Shown here piece after piece: positions 47,528 to 56,584 of a DNA stretch of 64,000 bases. Under the pieces are notes generated by a model, which was given only the letters and a program-made list of their open reading frames with translations, had not been told where the DNA came from and ran no database searches. Position 1 is the first letter of the stretch. Every line of letters starts with the position of its first letter. Source of the DNA: JAVVHH01 sp965199665 (lineage in GTDB: Bacteria; Pseudomonadota; Alphaproteobacteria; Acetobacterales; Acetobacteraceae); the NCBI GenBank assembly GCA_965199665.1, contig OZ241208.1, forward strand, positions 62,001 to 126,000, in the 5' to 3' direction. Made by a program: the position numbers and the translations under genes.

Positions 47528-49372
47528 TCAAGGCGTCGGAGCGAGCTCTCGGACCGCGTCGGTTCGGGCGTTCGCGCCAGGGCTCTGCGCATGTCGCCAG
47601 GCGCCGAAGTCATCGACCGTCATCGGATGGCCGAACAGAAATCCCTGGGCGCCGCCGCACCCCAAGCGACGAAGCAGCGCGGCCTGCGGCTCCGTTTCCA
47701 CGCCTTCGGCGACCACGATGTAGCCGAGGCTCTGCGCCATCGAGATTGTGGCGCGGATGAACCCCTCCGCCCGGGGAAGGATGCCGAGGTCGCGAACGAA
47801 TTGCTGGTCCAGCTTCAAGCCGTCGAGCGGGAGGCGCAGCAGCTGGGTAAGGCCCGAGTGGCCGGTGCCGAAATCGTCGAGCACCAGCCGGGCGCCCCGG
47901 CCATGCAGCGAGGCGAACTCGTCCAAGGTGCGACCGCTGACGCGGTCGAGCAGGACCTCCTCGGTCATCTCGAGCTCGATGTCGTGCAAGGACAGCCCGG
48001 CGCGGGCGACCTGCTCGGCGAGATCGGCCGCAGCGCCTTCCCGCATGACTTCGCTGGCCGACAGGTTGAGCGCCAGCCGGACGCCCTCGAGCCCGTCACG
48101 CCGGAGAGCGTGGAAGGCCGCGAGCGCCTGTGCCCGCACGACCTGACCGAGCCAGATCGCCCGCTCCGGACCGATCATCGGGAACAGGTCGCCGGTGTGA
48201 ACAGTGCCGACGCTCGCGTGCTGCCACCGGGTCAGCGCCTCGACGGCCAGCAGCGTGCCGTCGGTCGCCAGACTGACGATCGGTTGCAGCGCGACGCTGG
48301 CGCCCTGGATCGATTCCGGGCCCTGAACGCTGCTTTCGAACGCGCGGACGATCGCCACGCCGGCTGAAAGCTTGGCCGCGTCCTCGCCGACGGCCAGCCC
48401 GATGCTGCCGCGTCGTTCCCGCTTGGCGCGGATCAACGCCTCGTCCGCCAGCCGGAACGCCTTGCCGCCTTCGTCGACGTCGTGCGGAAACAGGGCCAGG
48501 CCCAGCGTGGCGCCGGTCCGGTGCCGCCGTCCGCGGAAATCGACGGGAACGTGCAGGTTCTCGGAGATGCGTTGCGCGATCGCGTACGCCACCGCCGGGT
48601 CGACGATGCCGATCAGCAGCACGGCGAACTCGTCCCCACCGAGCCGAGCCGCCAGATCACCCGGCCGGAGAGCGGTTCTCAGCCGTTCGGCCGCGGCGCA
48701 CAGCACGGCGTCCCCGGCATCGTGGCCCTCGCTGTCGTTGATGCTTTTGAAGAAGTCCAGGTCGATGGCGATCGCGGCGAACGGCGTGCCGGCCCGGCTC
48801 AGGGCGCCGATGGTCTCCATGGCCGTGCGCCGGTTCGGCAACCCGGTCAGCGCATCGGTGCGGGCGACCCCGTTGGCCCGCGCCAGGGCGCGCCGCAACT
48901 CGAAATTCGTCACCACCGCGCGGGCGAGCGTCGTCAACGTCTCGACCGTCGTGGTGTCGAACGTCCGCTGCTCCTTGTCGATGACGCACAGCGCCCCGAG
49001 CGCGTAACCCTCCGCATTGACGAGCGGGATGCCCAGATAGGCCCGGAAGCTCCCATCCGTCACCATCCGGTTATCCTCGAAGCGCGGATCGGCCCGGAGA
49101 TCGTCCACCATCAGCGGGCGGTCCGGTGTGAGGATCGTGTGGGCGCAGAACGCGTCTTCCCGCGCGATGGAGTCCGGGCCCGGCTGGCTCGCTGCCTTGA
49201 ACCAGGCGCGATCCGCGTCGAGCAGGGTCACCGCCGCGAAGTCGGTGCCGGCCAGCCGCGCCGCCAGGTTCGCGAGGTCGTCGAACACCTCCTCCTTGGA
49301 GGTGTCGACGATGTCGTAACTGGCCAGCGCGGCAAGGCGCTGCAATTCGTTGGCGGGAACCGGCAGAGACAT
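47528..49372 (-). CDS. GAF-GGDEF-EAL cyclic-di-GMP protein
   Basis: Cytoplasmic-looking protein of 614 residues. GAF domain about 20-165 (DFAAVTLLDADRAWFKA, GALCVIDKE). GGDEF domain about 175-330 with an intact ARLGGDEFAVL (about 242-252) and an RxxD inhibitory site five residues before it (RPGDLAARLGGDEF). EAL domain about 355-600 with AVEALTRW (about 377), EMTEEVLLD, LDDFGTGHSGL, LKLDQQFV, VAEGVETE and QGFLFGHP, so all main metal and catalytic residues remain. Both synthase and phosphodiesterase activity are possible. Start at 49372 with GAGGGAAAG upstream. Confidence 0.92.
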   Translation of the reverse strand: MSLPVPANELQRLAALASYDIVDTSKEEVFDDLANLAARLAGTDFAAVTLLDADRAWFKAASQPGPDSIAREDAFCAHTILTPDRPLMVDDLRADPRFEDNRMVTDGSFRAYLGIPLVNAEGYALGALCVIDKEQRTFDTTTVETLTTLARAVVTNFELRRALARANGVARTDALTGLPNRRTAMETIGALSRAGTPFAAIAIDLDFFKSINDSEGHDAGDAVLCAAAERLRTALRPGDLAARLGGDEFAVLLIGIVDPAVAYAIAQRISENLHVPVDFRGRRHRTGATLGLALFPHDVDEGGKAFRLADEALIRAKRERRGSIGLAVGEDAAKLSAGVAIVRAFESSVQGPESIQGASVALQPIVSLATDGTLLAVEALTRWQHASVGTVHTGDLFPMIGPERAIWLGQVVRAQALAAFHALRRDGLEGVRLALNLSASEVMREGAAADLAEQVARAGLSLHDIELEMTEEVLLDRVSGRTLDEFASLHGRGARLVLDDFGTGHSGLTQLLRLPLDGLKLDQQFVRDLGILPRAEGFIRATISMAQSLGYIVVAEGVETEPQAALLRRLGCGGAQGFLFGHPMTVDDFGAWRHAQSPGANARTDAVRELAPTP

Positions 49373-49460
49373 CGCTTTCCCTCGGTAAACGCCTTTCGAC
49401 AACGGTTGGCCGGCGCAATGAGGTCATGATAGCCGGCGCCGGTTAAGCAAACCTTACGGG

Positions 49461-51386
49461 TCAGCCCACCCGGTTATCGACCAACTCCGTCACCACCCCC
49501 GGATCGGCCAGCGTGCTGGTATCGCCCAGCTGGTCCGTCTCGTTGGCCGCGATCTTGCGCAGGATGCGGCGCATGATCTTGCCCGACCGCGTCTTCGGCA
49601 GCCCCGGCGCCCACTGGATCGCGTCGGGCGAGGCGATCGGGCCGATCTCGCGCCGCACCCACGCCACGAGCTCCTTGCGAAGTTCCTCGCTCGGCTCCTC
49701 GTCGGCGTTCAGCGTCACGTAGGCGTAGATGCCCTGACCCTTCAGCTCGTGCGGGAAGCCGACCACGGCGGCCTCCGCCACCTTGGGGTGCGCCACCAGC
49801 GCGCTTTCCACCTCGGCCGTGCCCATCCGGTGGCCCGACACGTTGATCACGTCGTCGACCCGGCCGGTGATCCAGTAATAGCCGTCCGCATCCCGCCGCG
49901 CGCCGTCGCCGGTGAAGTAGGTGCCGGGGAAGGTCGAAAAGTAGGTCTGCTTGAAGCGCTCGTGGTCGCGGAACACCGTGCGCAACATGCCCGGCCACGG
50001 CTTGGCGATGCACAGATTGCCCTCCGCCGCGCCCTCCAGCGGCTTGCCTTCGCCATCCACCAGCAACGGCACGACGCCCGGCAACGGCAGCGTCGCCGAG
50101 CCCGGCTTCAGCGCGGTCGCCCCCGGCAGCGGCGCGATCAGGATGCCGCCCGTCTCCGTCTGCCACCACGTGTCCACGATCGGGCAGCGCCCCTCGCCGA
50201 CCACCCGGTGATACCAGCTCCACGCTTCCGGATTGATCGGCTCGCCGACGCTGCCGAGTAGGCGCAGGCTGGACCGGCTCGTCTTCCGTACCGGGCCCTC
50301 GCCCTCCCGCATCAGCGACCGGATCGCTGTCGGCGCCGTGTAGAAGATGTTGACCCCGTGCTTGTCGATCACCTGCCAGAAGCGCGAGCTGTCCGGATAG
50401 GTCGGGATGCCCTCGAACATCAGCGTCGTCGCGCCGTTCGCCAGCGGGCCGTACACGATATACGTATGCCCGGTGACCCAGCCGACATCGGCGGTGCACC
50501 AGTAGACCTCGCCCTCGCGGTAGTCGAACACCAGCTCGTGGGTCATCGCCGCCCAGACCATGTAGCCGCCGGTCGTGTGCAGCACGCCCTTGGGTTTGCC
50601 GGTGCTGCCGGAGGTATAGAGGATGAAAAGCGGCGCCTCCGCCGCCATCGGCTCCGGCGCGCACTCCGGGCTCGCCGCCGCCATGAGCGCCTCGTAGCGG
50701 TGGTCGCGCCCGTCCTGCATCGGCACCGGGCCGCCGGTCACGGCGACGACCACCACCGCCGTGATGCTCGGGCAGCTCTTCAGCGCCGCGTCGGCATTGG
50801 TCTTCAGCGCCACGGTGCGGCCGCCGCGGCGTCCTTCGTCGGCGGTGACCAGGATCGTGCTGTCGCAATCCCCAATCCGGTTGGCCAGGCTATCGGGCGA
50901 GAAGCCGCCGAACACGACGGAGTGGATCGCCCCGATCCGCGCGCAGGCGAGCATGGCGACGGCGGCCTCGATCACCATCGGCAGGTAGATCGTAACCCGG
51001 TCTCCCCGCTGGGCACCCAGGGATTTCAGCACGTTGGCGAAGCGGCAGACCTGTTCGTGCAGCTCGCGGTAGGTGATGGTTTTGGCAGCCGCCGGGTCGT
51101 CGCCTTCCCAGATGATGGCGGCCTGGTCCGGCCGCTCCGCCAGGTGTCGGTCGAGGCAGGTGGCCGACGCGTTCAGCACGCCATCCTCGTACCATTTGAC
51201 CTGGACGTCGCCGGTGAAGTCGCCGCTCAGCACCTTGGTCGGCGGCTCGATCCAGCTCACCCGGCCGGCTTGCTCGGCCCAGAACCCGTCATGGTCGGTG
51301 CGCGCCCGGTCGGTCCAGGCGGCAAAGGTGGCGGCGTCGACATGGGTGCCGGCATCAGGCGTGACGGGGTACAGCTGGTCGGACAC
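49461..51386 (-). CDS. acs: Acetyl-CoA synthetase
   Basis: AMP-forming ligase of 641 residues making acetyl-CoA from acetate. It has the Acs N-terminal domain, ATP loop LYTSGSTGKPKGVLHTTGGY (about 257-276), DVGWVTGHTYIVYGPL, WWQTETGG and the C-terminal LPKTRSGKIMRRILRKIA whose Lys is the residue acetylated in known enzymes. GTG start at 51386 with GAGGAACGCC upstream. Single gene. Confidence 0.96.
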   Translation of the reverse strand: MSDQLYPVTPDAGTHVDAATFAAWTDRARTDHDGFWAEQAGRVSWIEPPTKVLSGDFTGDVQVKWYEDGVLNASATCLDRHLAERPDQAAIIWEGDDPAAAKTITYRELHEQVCRFANVLKSLGAQRGDRVTIYLPMVIEAAVAMLACARIGAIHSVVFGGFSPDSLANRIGDCDSTILVTADEGRRGGRTVALKTNADAALKSCPSITAVVVVAVTGGPVPMQDGRDHRYEALMAAASPECAPEPMAAEAPLFILYTSGSTGKPKGVLHTTGGYMVWAAMTHELVFDYREGEVYWCTADVGWVTGHTYIVYGPLANGATTLMFEGIPTYPDSSRFWQVIDKHGVNIFYTAPTAIRSLMREGEGPVRKTSRSSLRLLGSVGEPINPEAWSWYHRVVGEGRCPIVDTWWQTETGGILIAPLPGATALKPGSATLPLPGVVPLLVDGEGKPLEGAAEGNLCIAKPWPGMLRTVFRDHERFKQTYFSTFPGTYFTGDGARRDADGYYWITGRVDDVINVSGHRMGTAEVESALVAHPKVAEAAVVGFPHELKGQGIYAYVTLNADEEPSEELRKELVAWVRREIGPIASPDAIQWAPGLPKTRSGKIMRRILRKIAANETDQLGDTSTLADPGVVTELVDNRVG

Positions 51387-51461
51387 GGCGTTCCTCGGTT
51401 TGTTCGGATTTGAAGCAAATCCTAACGCCGCCTCCGTCCGCGCGCCAGGCTCAGCCCGGCA

Positions 51462-51887
51462 TCAGGCCTTCACCTTGCGCGTGCCGCCCGCGAGTTCCAG
51501 CACGTGCTTCCATTCCGCTTCGGTCACCGGCCCGACCGACAGGCGCGAGTATTTGGTCAGCGCCATCTCCGCCAGCGCCGGGTCCGCCTTGACCTGCACG
51601 AGCGTCACCGGCGTCTTCAGCGCCGCGACCGCCTTCATGTCGACGCAGACCCAATCGCCCTTCTCGGCGGTCTCGTCCGGATACGCCTCACGCACAACCT
51701 CGACGACGCCGACGATCTCCTTGCCGATATTGGAATGGTAGAAGAACGCGCGGTCCTTCAGCTTCATGGCAGCCAGGTTGCGCTTGGCCTGGTGGCTGCG
51801 CACCCCGGTCCACGGCTCCACCCCGTTCTCGACCTGCTGGTCCCACCCGAACGAGTCGGGCTCCGATTTGACGAGCCAATACTGCAT
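51462..51887 (-). CDS. EVE domain-containing protein
   Basis: Small protein of 141 residues made entirely of one EVE (PUA-like) domain: QYWLVKSEPDSFGWDQQVE, then EPWTGVRSHQAKRNLAAM, DRAFFYHSNIGKEIVGVVEV and LTKYSRLSVGPVTEAEW. EVE domains bind modified bases in DNA or RNA; this stand-alone housekeeping form is widespread in proteobacteria with unknown target. It is divergent from ccmC, with about 100 bp between the starts. Confidence 0.92.
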   Translation of the reverse strand: MQYWLVKSEPDSFGWDQQVENGVEPWTGVRSHQAKRNLAAMKLKDRAFFYHSNIGKEIVGVVEVVREAYPDETAEKGDWVCVDMKAVAALKTPVTLVQVKADPALAEMALTKYSRLSVGPVTEAEWKHVLELAGGTRKVKA

Positions 51888-51989
51888 TGCCGGAACCTTT
51901 GCGCCCGCGCTGCCTTACGTCAATGTCATGGTGCGTCCCATCTGTCAGGATGGACTTACAACCGCGAAAACCCGTGCTATCTTCGCTGT

Positions 51990-52751
51990 GTGGACGCCAC
52001 TGCCCTCCCTTCGCGGCCGCTGCGATCGCTGCACCGCTTCGCCAACCCCGGCCGCTTTCTGCGGCTTGGCCGGGCGGTTCAGCCCTGGCTGACCTGGCCC
52101 GCCCTCCTCGTATTGGCCACCGGGCTGGTCTGGGGCCTGTTCGTCGCCCCCGCCGATTGGCAGCAGGGCGACACCGTCCGCATCATGTACATCCACGTCC
52201 CCGCCGCCTGGCTCGCCTCGGCCGGCTATGTCGGGCTTGCGGTCTGCTCGCTGCTGTCCCTGGTGTGGCGGCACCCGCTGGCCGACCTGGCCGCCGCCGA
52301 GATCGGCCCGGTCGGCGCGGCGTTCACCGCCGTCTGCCTCGCCACCGGCTCGCTCTGGGGCAAGCCCATGTGGGGCACCTGGTGGGTCTGGGATGCGCGG
52401 CTGACCTCCGTGCTGGTGCTGTTCTTTCTCTATCTAGGGCACATCGCGCTTTCCCGCGCCTTTGACGACCCGGTCCGCGGCGCCCGTGCCGCCGCCATCC
52501 TCGCCCTGGTCGGCGTCGTGAACCTGCCCATCATCAAGTTCAGCGTCGATTGGTGGAACACCCTGCACCAGGGCAACAGCATCACGCTGACCGGAGCGCC
52601 CGGCATGCACGTGGACATGCTGTGGCCATTGCTGGTCTGCACGGTCGGCTTCACCCTGGCCTTCGCCGCCCTGGTATTGGCCGGCACCCGAGCGGCCGTC
52701 ATGGAACGGCGCATCCGCGGCCTGCTGATGTCGCAGGCGGAGCGGGCATGA
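51990..52751 (+). CDS. ccmC: Heme exporter protein CcmC
   Basis: Inner-membrane protein of 253 residues, six helices, that helps load heme on CcmE. VRIMYIHVPAAWLASAGY and SLWGKPMWGTWWVWDARLTS (the WWD tryptophan-rich loop, about 125-144) and conserved periplasmic His residues are present. The GTG at 51990 is the only reasonable start; no Shine-Dalgarno sequence is seen, so the N-terminal 30 residues are uncertain. First gene of ccmCDEFGHI; ccmA and ccmB, its usual partners, are not adjacent. Confidence 0.92.
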   Translation: MDATALPSRPLRSLHRFANPGRFLRLGRAVQPWLTWPALLVLATGLVWGLFVAPADWQQGDTVRIMYIHVPAAWLASAGYVGLAVCSLLSLVWRHPLADLAAAEIGPVGAAFTAVCLATGSLWGKPMWGTWWVWDARLTSVLVLFFLYLGHIALSRAFDDPVRGARAAAILALVGVVNLPIIKFSVDWWNTLHQGNSITLTGAPGMHVDMLWPLLVCTVGFTLAFAALVLAGTRAAVMERRIRGLLMSQAERA

Positions 52752-52900
52752 CGCACCTCAACTTCATCAGCGCCGCCTACGCGCTCGGGGTCGGCACCCC
52801 CATCGTGCTGGCGATCCTGTCATGGCAACGGTTGCGCCGGGCGCAGGCCCGCCTGGCGGCGATCGACCCTCGGATGGCCAACCCCGGGATGGCGAAATGA
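52748..52900 (+). CDS. ccmD: Heme exporter protein CcmD
   Basis: Protein of 50 residues with a single membrane helix (about 8-26) followed by a basic segment (WQRLRRAQARL). This is the size and layout of CcmD, which stabilises CcmC-CcmE contact. The family is poorly conserved, so the call rests mainly on position. ATG overlaps the ccmC stop (ATGA) and its own stop overlaps ccmE. Confidence 0.85.
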   Translation: MTHLNFISAAYALGVGTPIVLAILSWQRLRRAQARLAAIDPRMANPGMAK

Positions 52901-53409
52901 CGCGCAAAAAGCGGCGGCTCTGGATCGTTCTCTCCTGCGGCCTGGGGCTCGGCTCGGCCTCTGCCCTGGCTCTCTCAGCTTTCGGCGACAACCTGGTCTT
53001 CTTCGTCTCGCCCTCCACCCTCGAGCAGCATGCGGAGGATGCCGGCCGCACCCTGCGCCTCGGCGGCATGGTCGAGGCTGGCAGCGTTCATCGCGCCGAC
53101 GTCGCCGGCACGCCGGTCGCCAAATTCCGCGTCACCGACGGCAAGGCCGCCGTGGACGTGAGCTATAGCGGCATCCTGCCGGACCTGTTCCGCGAAGGGC
53201 AGGGCGCCGTGATGCTCGGCCGCCTGCTGCCGGACGGGACCTTCCGCGCGTCGGAGGTGCTCGCCAAACACGACGAAACCTACATGCCGCGCGATGTGGC
53301 CGACGCGCTCAAGCAATCGGGGATGTGGCATCCCGAAGACGGTGCCCCGCCGCCGGCCGCGACTTGGAACACGCTGGAGCCCTCGGCCCGGCGCCCCAAG
53401 GGCGCCTGA
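52897..53409 (+). CDS. ccmE: Heme chaperone CcmE
   Basis: Periplasmic heme chaperone anchored by one N-terminal helix (about 8-28), 170 residues. The heme-attaching His lies in LAKHDETYMP (about residue 125). VFFVSPSTL, LRLGGMVEAGSV and GILPDLFREGQG are typical. The C-terminal 30 residues are Pro-rich. ATG overlaps the ccmD stop. Confidence 0.95.
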   Translation: MTRKKRRLWIVLSCGLGLGSASALALSAFGDNLVFFVSPSTLEQHAEDAGRTLRLGGMVEAGSVHRADVAGTPVAKFRVTDGKAAVDVSYSGILPDLFREGQGAVMLGRLLPDGTFRASEVLAKHDETYMPRDVADALKQSGMWHPEDGAPPPAATWNTLEPSARRPKGA

Positions 53410-53497
53410 CGCGCCCCGACGCCCGACGGTTGGCTCCGTCCGACCGCTGTGCCGAGCGCCGGCGCCGGAACCGCAACGCCAACGCAGGGTGGAGCCG

Positions 53498-53596
53498 ATG
53501 ACCGTTCGGACCAATATTGACCGCACCCGCCCTATCCGACCGAACCGGCTCGGCTCGATCGGATGTCGCTCTAGCCTGAACGGAACCGCCCCGTGA
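53498..53596 (+). CDS. Possible 32-residue leader peptide before ccmF
   Basis: A short frame with GGTGGAG just before its ATG, in the 183-bp gap between ccmE and ccmF, the only sizeable gap in this operon. It encodes a very basic peptide (MTVRTNIDRTRPIRPNRLGS, then 12 more) and its TGA overlaps the GTG start of ccmF (GTGA). The layout suggests translational coupling. It may equally be chance. Confidence 0.35.
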   Translation: MTVRTNIDRTRPIRPNRLGSIGCRSSLNGTAP

Positions 53597-55563
53597 TCCC
53601 CGAACTCGGTCATTTCGCCCTCGCCCTGGCCTGCGCGATCGCGCTGGCGCAAGCCGTTTTGCCGATCTGGGGCGCCCATCGGAGCGACTCGCGGCTGATG
53701 GCGCTGGCGCCGTCGCTCGCGGTGGCGCAGCTCCTCGCCCTGGTCGCTGCCGCCGCCGCGCTGGTCATGAGCAGCGTCGGTGACGATTTCACCGTGCTCA
53801 ACGTGGCCGAGAACAGCCACACGCTGAAGCCGCTGCTCTACAAGATCACCGGCAGCTGGGGGAACCACGAGGGGTCCATCCTGCTCTGGGGTCTCATTCT
53901 CGGCTTGTGCGGCGGCGCGGTGGCGACGTTCGGCCGCGGTCTGCCCTCGGCCCTGCGCGCCCGCGTCATCGGCGTGCTGGGCGGCACGTCGGCCGGGTTC
54001 CTGCTGTTTTGCCTGCTCGCGTCGGACCCCTTTACCCGGTTGTGGCCGCCGCCGATCGACGGCCGCGACATGAACCCGCTGTTGCAGGACCCCGGACTGG
54101 CGTTCCACCCGCCCATTCTCTACGCCGGCTATGTCGGCTTCGCCGTGCCGTTCGCCTTCGCCGTCGCCGCGCTGATCGAGGGCCGCATCGACGCTGCCTG
54201 GGGCCGCTGGGTCCGGCCGTGGACGCTCGCTTCCTGGTGCCTGCTCACCGGCGGCATCGCGCTCGGCTCCTGGTGGGCGTATTACGAGCTCGGCTGGGGC
54301 GGCTTCTGGTTCTGGGATCCGGTGGAGAACGCGTCCCTGCTGCCATGGCTCACCGGCACGGCCCTGCTGCACTCCGCCATCGTGGTCGAGAAGCGGGAAG
54401 CGCTGAAGGTGTGGACCGTGCTGCTCGCCATCGCCACCTTCTCCCTCTCCCTGTCCGGCACCTTCCTGGTCCGCTCCGGCATCCTCAATTCGGTGCACGC
54501 CTTCGCCAACGACCCGGCGCGCGGCGTGTTCATCCTCGGCCTGCTCGCCATCGTCATCGGCGGCAGCCTGCTGCTCTTCGCCCTGCGCGCGCCCGCGCTC
54601 GCCCCCGGCGGCCTGTTCGCCCCGATCTCGCGCGAGGGCGCCCTGGTGTTCAACAACATCATGCTGTGCAGCATCGCGGCCGTGGTCATCACCGGCACGC
54701 TCTACCCGTTGGTCGCCGACTTCATCTTCGGCCACAAGATCTCCGTTGGCGCCCCGTTCTTCAACGCCACCGTGATCCCGCTGGCGATCCCCGTCTTCGC
54801 GGTGATGACGGTCGCGCCCGCCATGGCGTGGAAGCGGGCGCAGCTCTGGCCGGCCTTGCGGCGGCTCTGGGGCGCGGCGCTGCTCGCGGCCGGCGTCGGC
54901 GCGGTGGCCGCCTTCGGCGCCGGTCGCGTGCTTCCCGCGCTCGCCTTCGCCGGCGCCACCTGGATGGTGTTGGGCGCGGCGGCCGAGATCGTCGAGCGCG
55001 TCCGCCTGTTCCGCATCCCCGTGCGCGACAGCCTGTCGCGTGCCGTCGGGCTGCGCCTGTCCGTTTGGGGCACCGCGCTCGCCCATGCCGGCATGGGCGT
55101 CACGGTGGCCGGCATCGCCGGCATGTCGCTGGCCAGCGAGCGCGTGGTCGCCCTCCGCCCCGGCCAGTCCGCCGATAGTGGCGGTTACCGCTGGACCCTG
55201 GTCGAGCTGCACGACGAGCGCGGCCCCAACTTCGTGTCCCGCGTCGCCACCGTGGACGTTTCGCGCGGCGGCGAGCCCTACCTCGTCATGCGTCCCTCGC
55301 GCCGGACGTTCTCCACCCAGCAGATGACCACCACGGAAGCCGCCATCCACACCAACGGCATTCGCGACCTCTACACCGTGCTGGGCGAGGAGCGGGACGG
55401 CGTGGCCGTGCTGCGGTTGCACGACAACTTCCTCGCCCCCTGGATCTGGATCGGCGCGCTGATCATGGCGAGCGGCGGCGGGCTTTCCCTGCTCGATCGC
55501 CGGGCGCGGGTCGGCGCCCCCCGGCGTGCGGCGGCGCGCCCGGCCGGGTCGGCGGTGGCATGA
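53593..55563 (+). CDS. ccmF: Cytochrome c heme lyase subunit CcmF
   Basis: Large inner-membrane protein of 656 residues with about 14-15 helices that transfers heme to apocytochrome c. GSWGNHEGSILLWGLILGL (about 95), the WWD loop WGGFWFWDPVENASLLPWL (about 235-253) and conserved periplasmic His residues (HSAIVVEKRE, NSVHAFA) are intact. GTG start; the stop overlaps ccmG (ATGA). Confidence 0.96.
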   Translation: MIPELGHFALALACAIALAQAVLPIWGAHRSDSRLMALAPSLAVAQLLALVAAAAALVMSSVGDDFTVLNVAENSHTLKPLLYKITGSWGNHEGSILLWGLILGLCGGAVATFGRGLPSALRARVIGVLGGTSAGFLLFCLLASDPFTRLWPPPIDGRDMNPLLQDPGLAFHPPILYAGYVGFAVPFAFAVAALIEGRIDAAWGRWVRPWTLASWCLLTGGIALGSWWAYYELGWGGFWFWDPVENASLLPWLTGTALLHSAIVVEKREALKVWTVLLAIATFSLSLSGTFLVRSGILNSVHAFANDPARGVFILGLLAIVIGGSLLLFALRAPALAPGGLFAPISREGALVFNNIMLCSIAAVVITGTLYPLVADFIFGHKISVGAPFFNATVIPLAIPVFAVMTVAPAMAWKRAQLWPALRRLWGAALLAAGVGAVAAFGAGRVLPALAFAGATWMVLGAAAEIVERVRLFRIPVRDSLSRAVGLRLSVWGTALAHAGMGVTVAGIAGMSLASERVVALRPGQSADSGGYRWTLVELHDERGPNFVSRVATVDVSRGGEPYLVMRPSRRTFSTQQMTTTEAAIHTNGIRDLYTVLGEERDGVAVLRLHDNFLAPWIWIGALIMASGGGLSLLDRRARVGAPRRAAARPAGSAVA

Positions 55564-56114
55564 ACCGGCGGTTGCTGCTGCTCGGGCCGCTGGCGGTAGC
55601 GGGCGCGAGCGGGTTCGGTGCCTGGACCATCCTGCGGCGCATGCGCGAAGGCACGTTCGATCCGCACGACGTGCCGAGCCAGCTGATCGGCAGGCAGGTG
55701 CCGCCCTTCGACGCGCTGCCGCCGCTGGACACGGCGGCACAGGGCTTCGGCAGCGACGCGCTGCGCACCGCCGGCCGCCCGGTGCTGGTCAACTTCTTCG
55801 CCAGCTGGTGCGTGCCCTGCATCATCGAGGCGCCGACCTTGATGCAGCTCAAGCAGCAGGACGTGCCGATCTGGGGCATCGCCTACAAGGACAGGCCCGC
55901 CGCCGCCCGCGCCTTTCTCGCCCGCCACGGCGATCCCTATGCGCGCCTGGCCACCGACCAGCCCGGCCGGGTCGCCATCGACTGGGGCGTCTACGGCGTG
56001 CCGGAGACCTATCTGCTCGACAAGGACGGCGTGGTTCGCTGGCGCCAGGCCGGCCCGATCACGGAGGACGTGCTGGAAACGCAGTTGCGCCCGATGCTGC
56101 GGAGGATCGCGTGA
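55560..56114 (+). CDS. ccmG: Thiol:disulfide interchange protein CcmG/DsbE
   Basis: Periplasmic thioredoxin-like reductant of apocytochrome c, 184 residues, tethered by an N-terminal helix (about 4-22). The redox motif is NFFASWCVPC (Cys about 83 and 86-87), followed by the acidic-site GIAYKD and the cis-Pro loop YGVPETYLLD. Overlaps ccmF and ccmH by four bases each. Confidence 0.95.
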   Translation: MNRRLLLLGPLAVAGASGFGAWTILRRMREGTFDPHDVPSQLIGRQVPPFDALPPLDTAAQGFGSDALRTAGRPVLVNFFASWCVPCIIEAPTLMQLKQQDVPIWGIAYKDRPAAARAFLARHGDPYARLATDQPGRVAIDWGVYGVPETYLLDKDGVVRWRQAGPITEDVLETQLRPMLRRIA

Positions 56115-56584
56115 CCCGCTTCGCCCGCCTGCTCGCCTTCCTGCTGCTGCTCGGCGGCGCGGTCTCCCCCGCCCACGCCATCAGCGATCCGGCCGAGATG
56201 CTGCCCAACCCGGCGCAGGAACAGCGCGCCGAGCAGGTCGGCCGGCAACTCCGCTGCCTCGTCTGCCAGAACGAGAGCATCGAGGACAGCAACGCCGACC
56301 TCGCCAAGGATCTTCGCAAGCTGGTGCGCCAGCGCATCGCCGCCGGCGACACGGACGAGCAGGCGACCAATTGGGTGGTCGCCCGCTACGGCGACTTCGT
56401 CCGCCTGCTGCCGCCCGTCACCTGGGTCACGGCCGCGCTCTGGGGCTCGCCCGTCATCGCCATCGGCGCCGCCCTGATCTGCGTGCTGATGTTGCGCCGC
56501 CGCCCGCCCGCCACGCCCACGCCGCTCTCCGCGGCCGAGCGCGCTCGCCTCGATCAACTCACGGGCGCGCCGCCGGCCGTATGA
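56111..56584 (+). CDS. ccmH: Cytochrome c maturation protein CcmH (CcmL/CycL type)
   Basis: Thiol-oxidoreductase of 157 residues with a signal peptide (ending about AHAIS), the redox motif RCLVCQNESIEDSNADLAKD (CxxC residues 49 and 52) and a C-terminal membrane helix (about 108-126). It reduces or holds apocytochrome c thiols with CcmI and CcmF. GTG start overlapping the ccmG stop. This is the short form; the TPR part found fused in E. coli is the separate gene ccmI. Confidence 0.94.
   Translation: MTRFARLLAFLLLLGGAVSPAHAISDPAEMLPNPAQEQRAEQVGRQLRCLVCQNESIEDSNADLAKDLRKLVRQRIAAGDTDEQATNWVVARYGDFVRLLPPVTWVTAALWGSPVIAIGAALICVLMLRRRPPATPTPLSAAERARLDQLTGAPPAV

Noticed and set aside
52975..55740. 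921-codon minus-strand open frame opposite ccmE-ccmG
   Set aside because: Antisense to the conserved ccm genes; composition is typical of a reverse-strand artefact.
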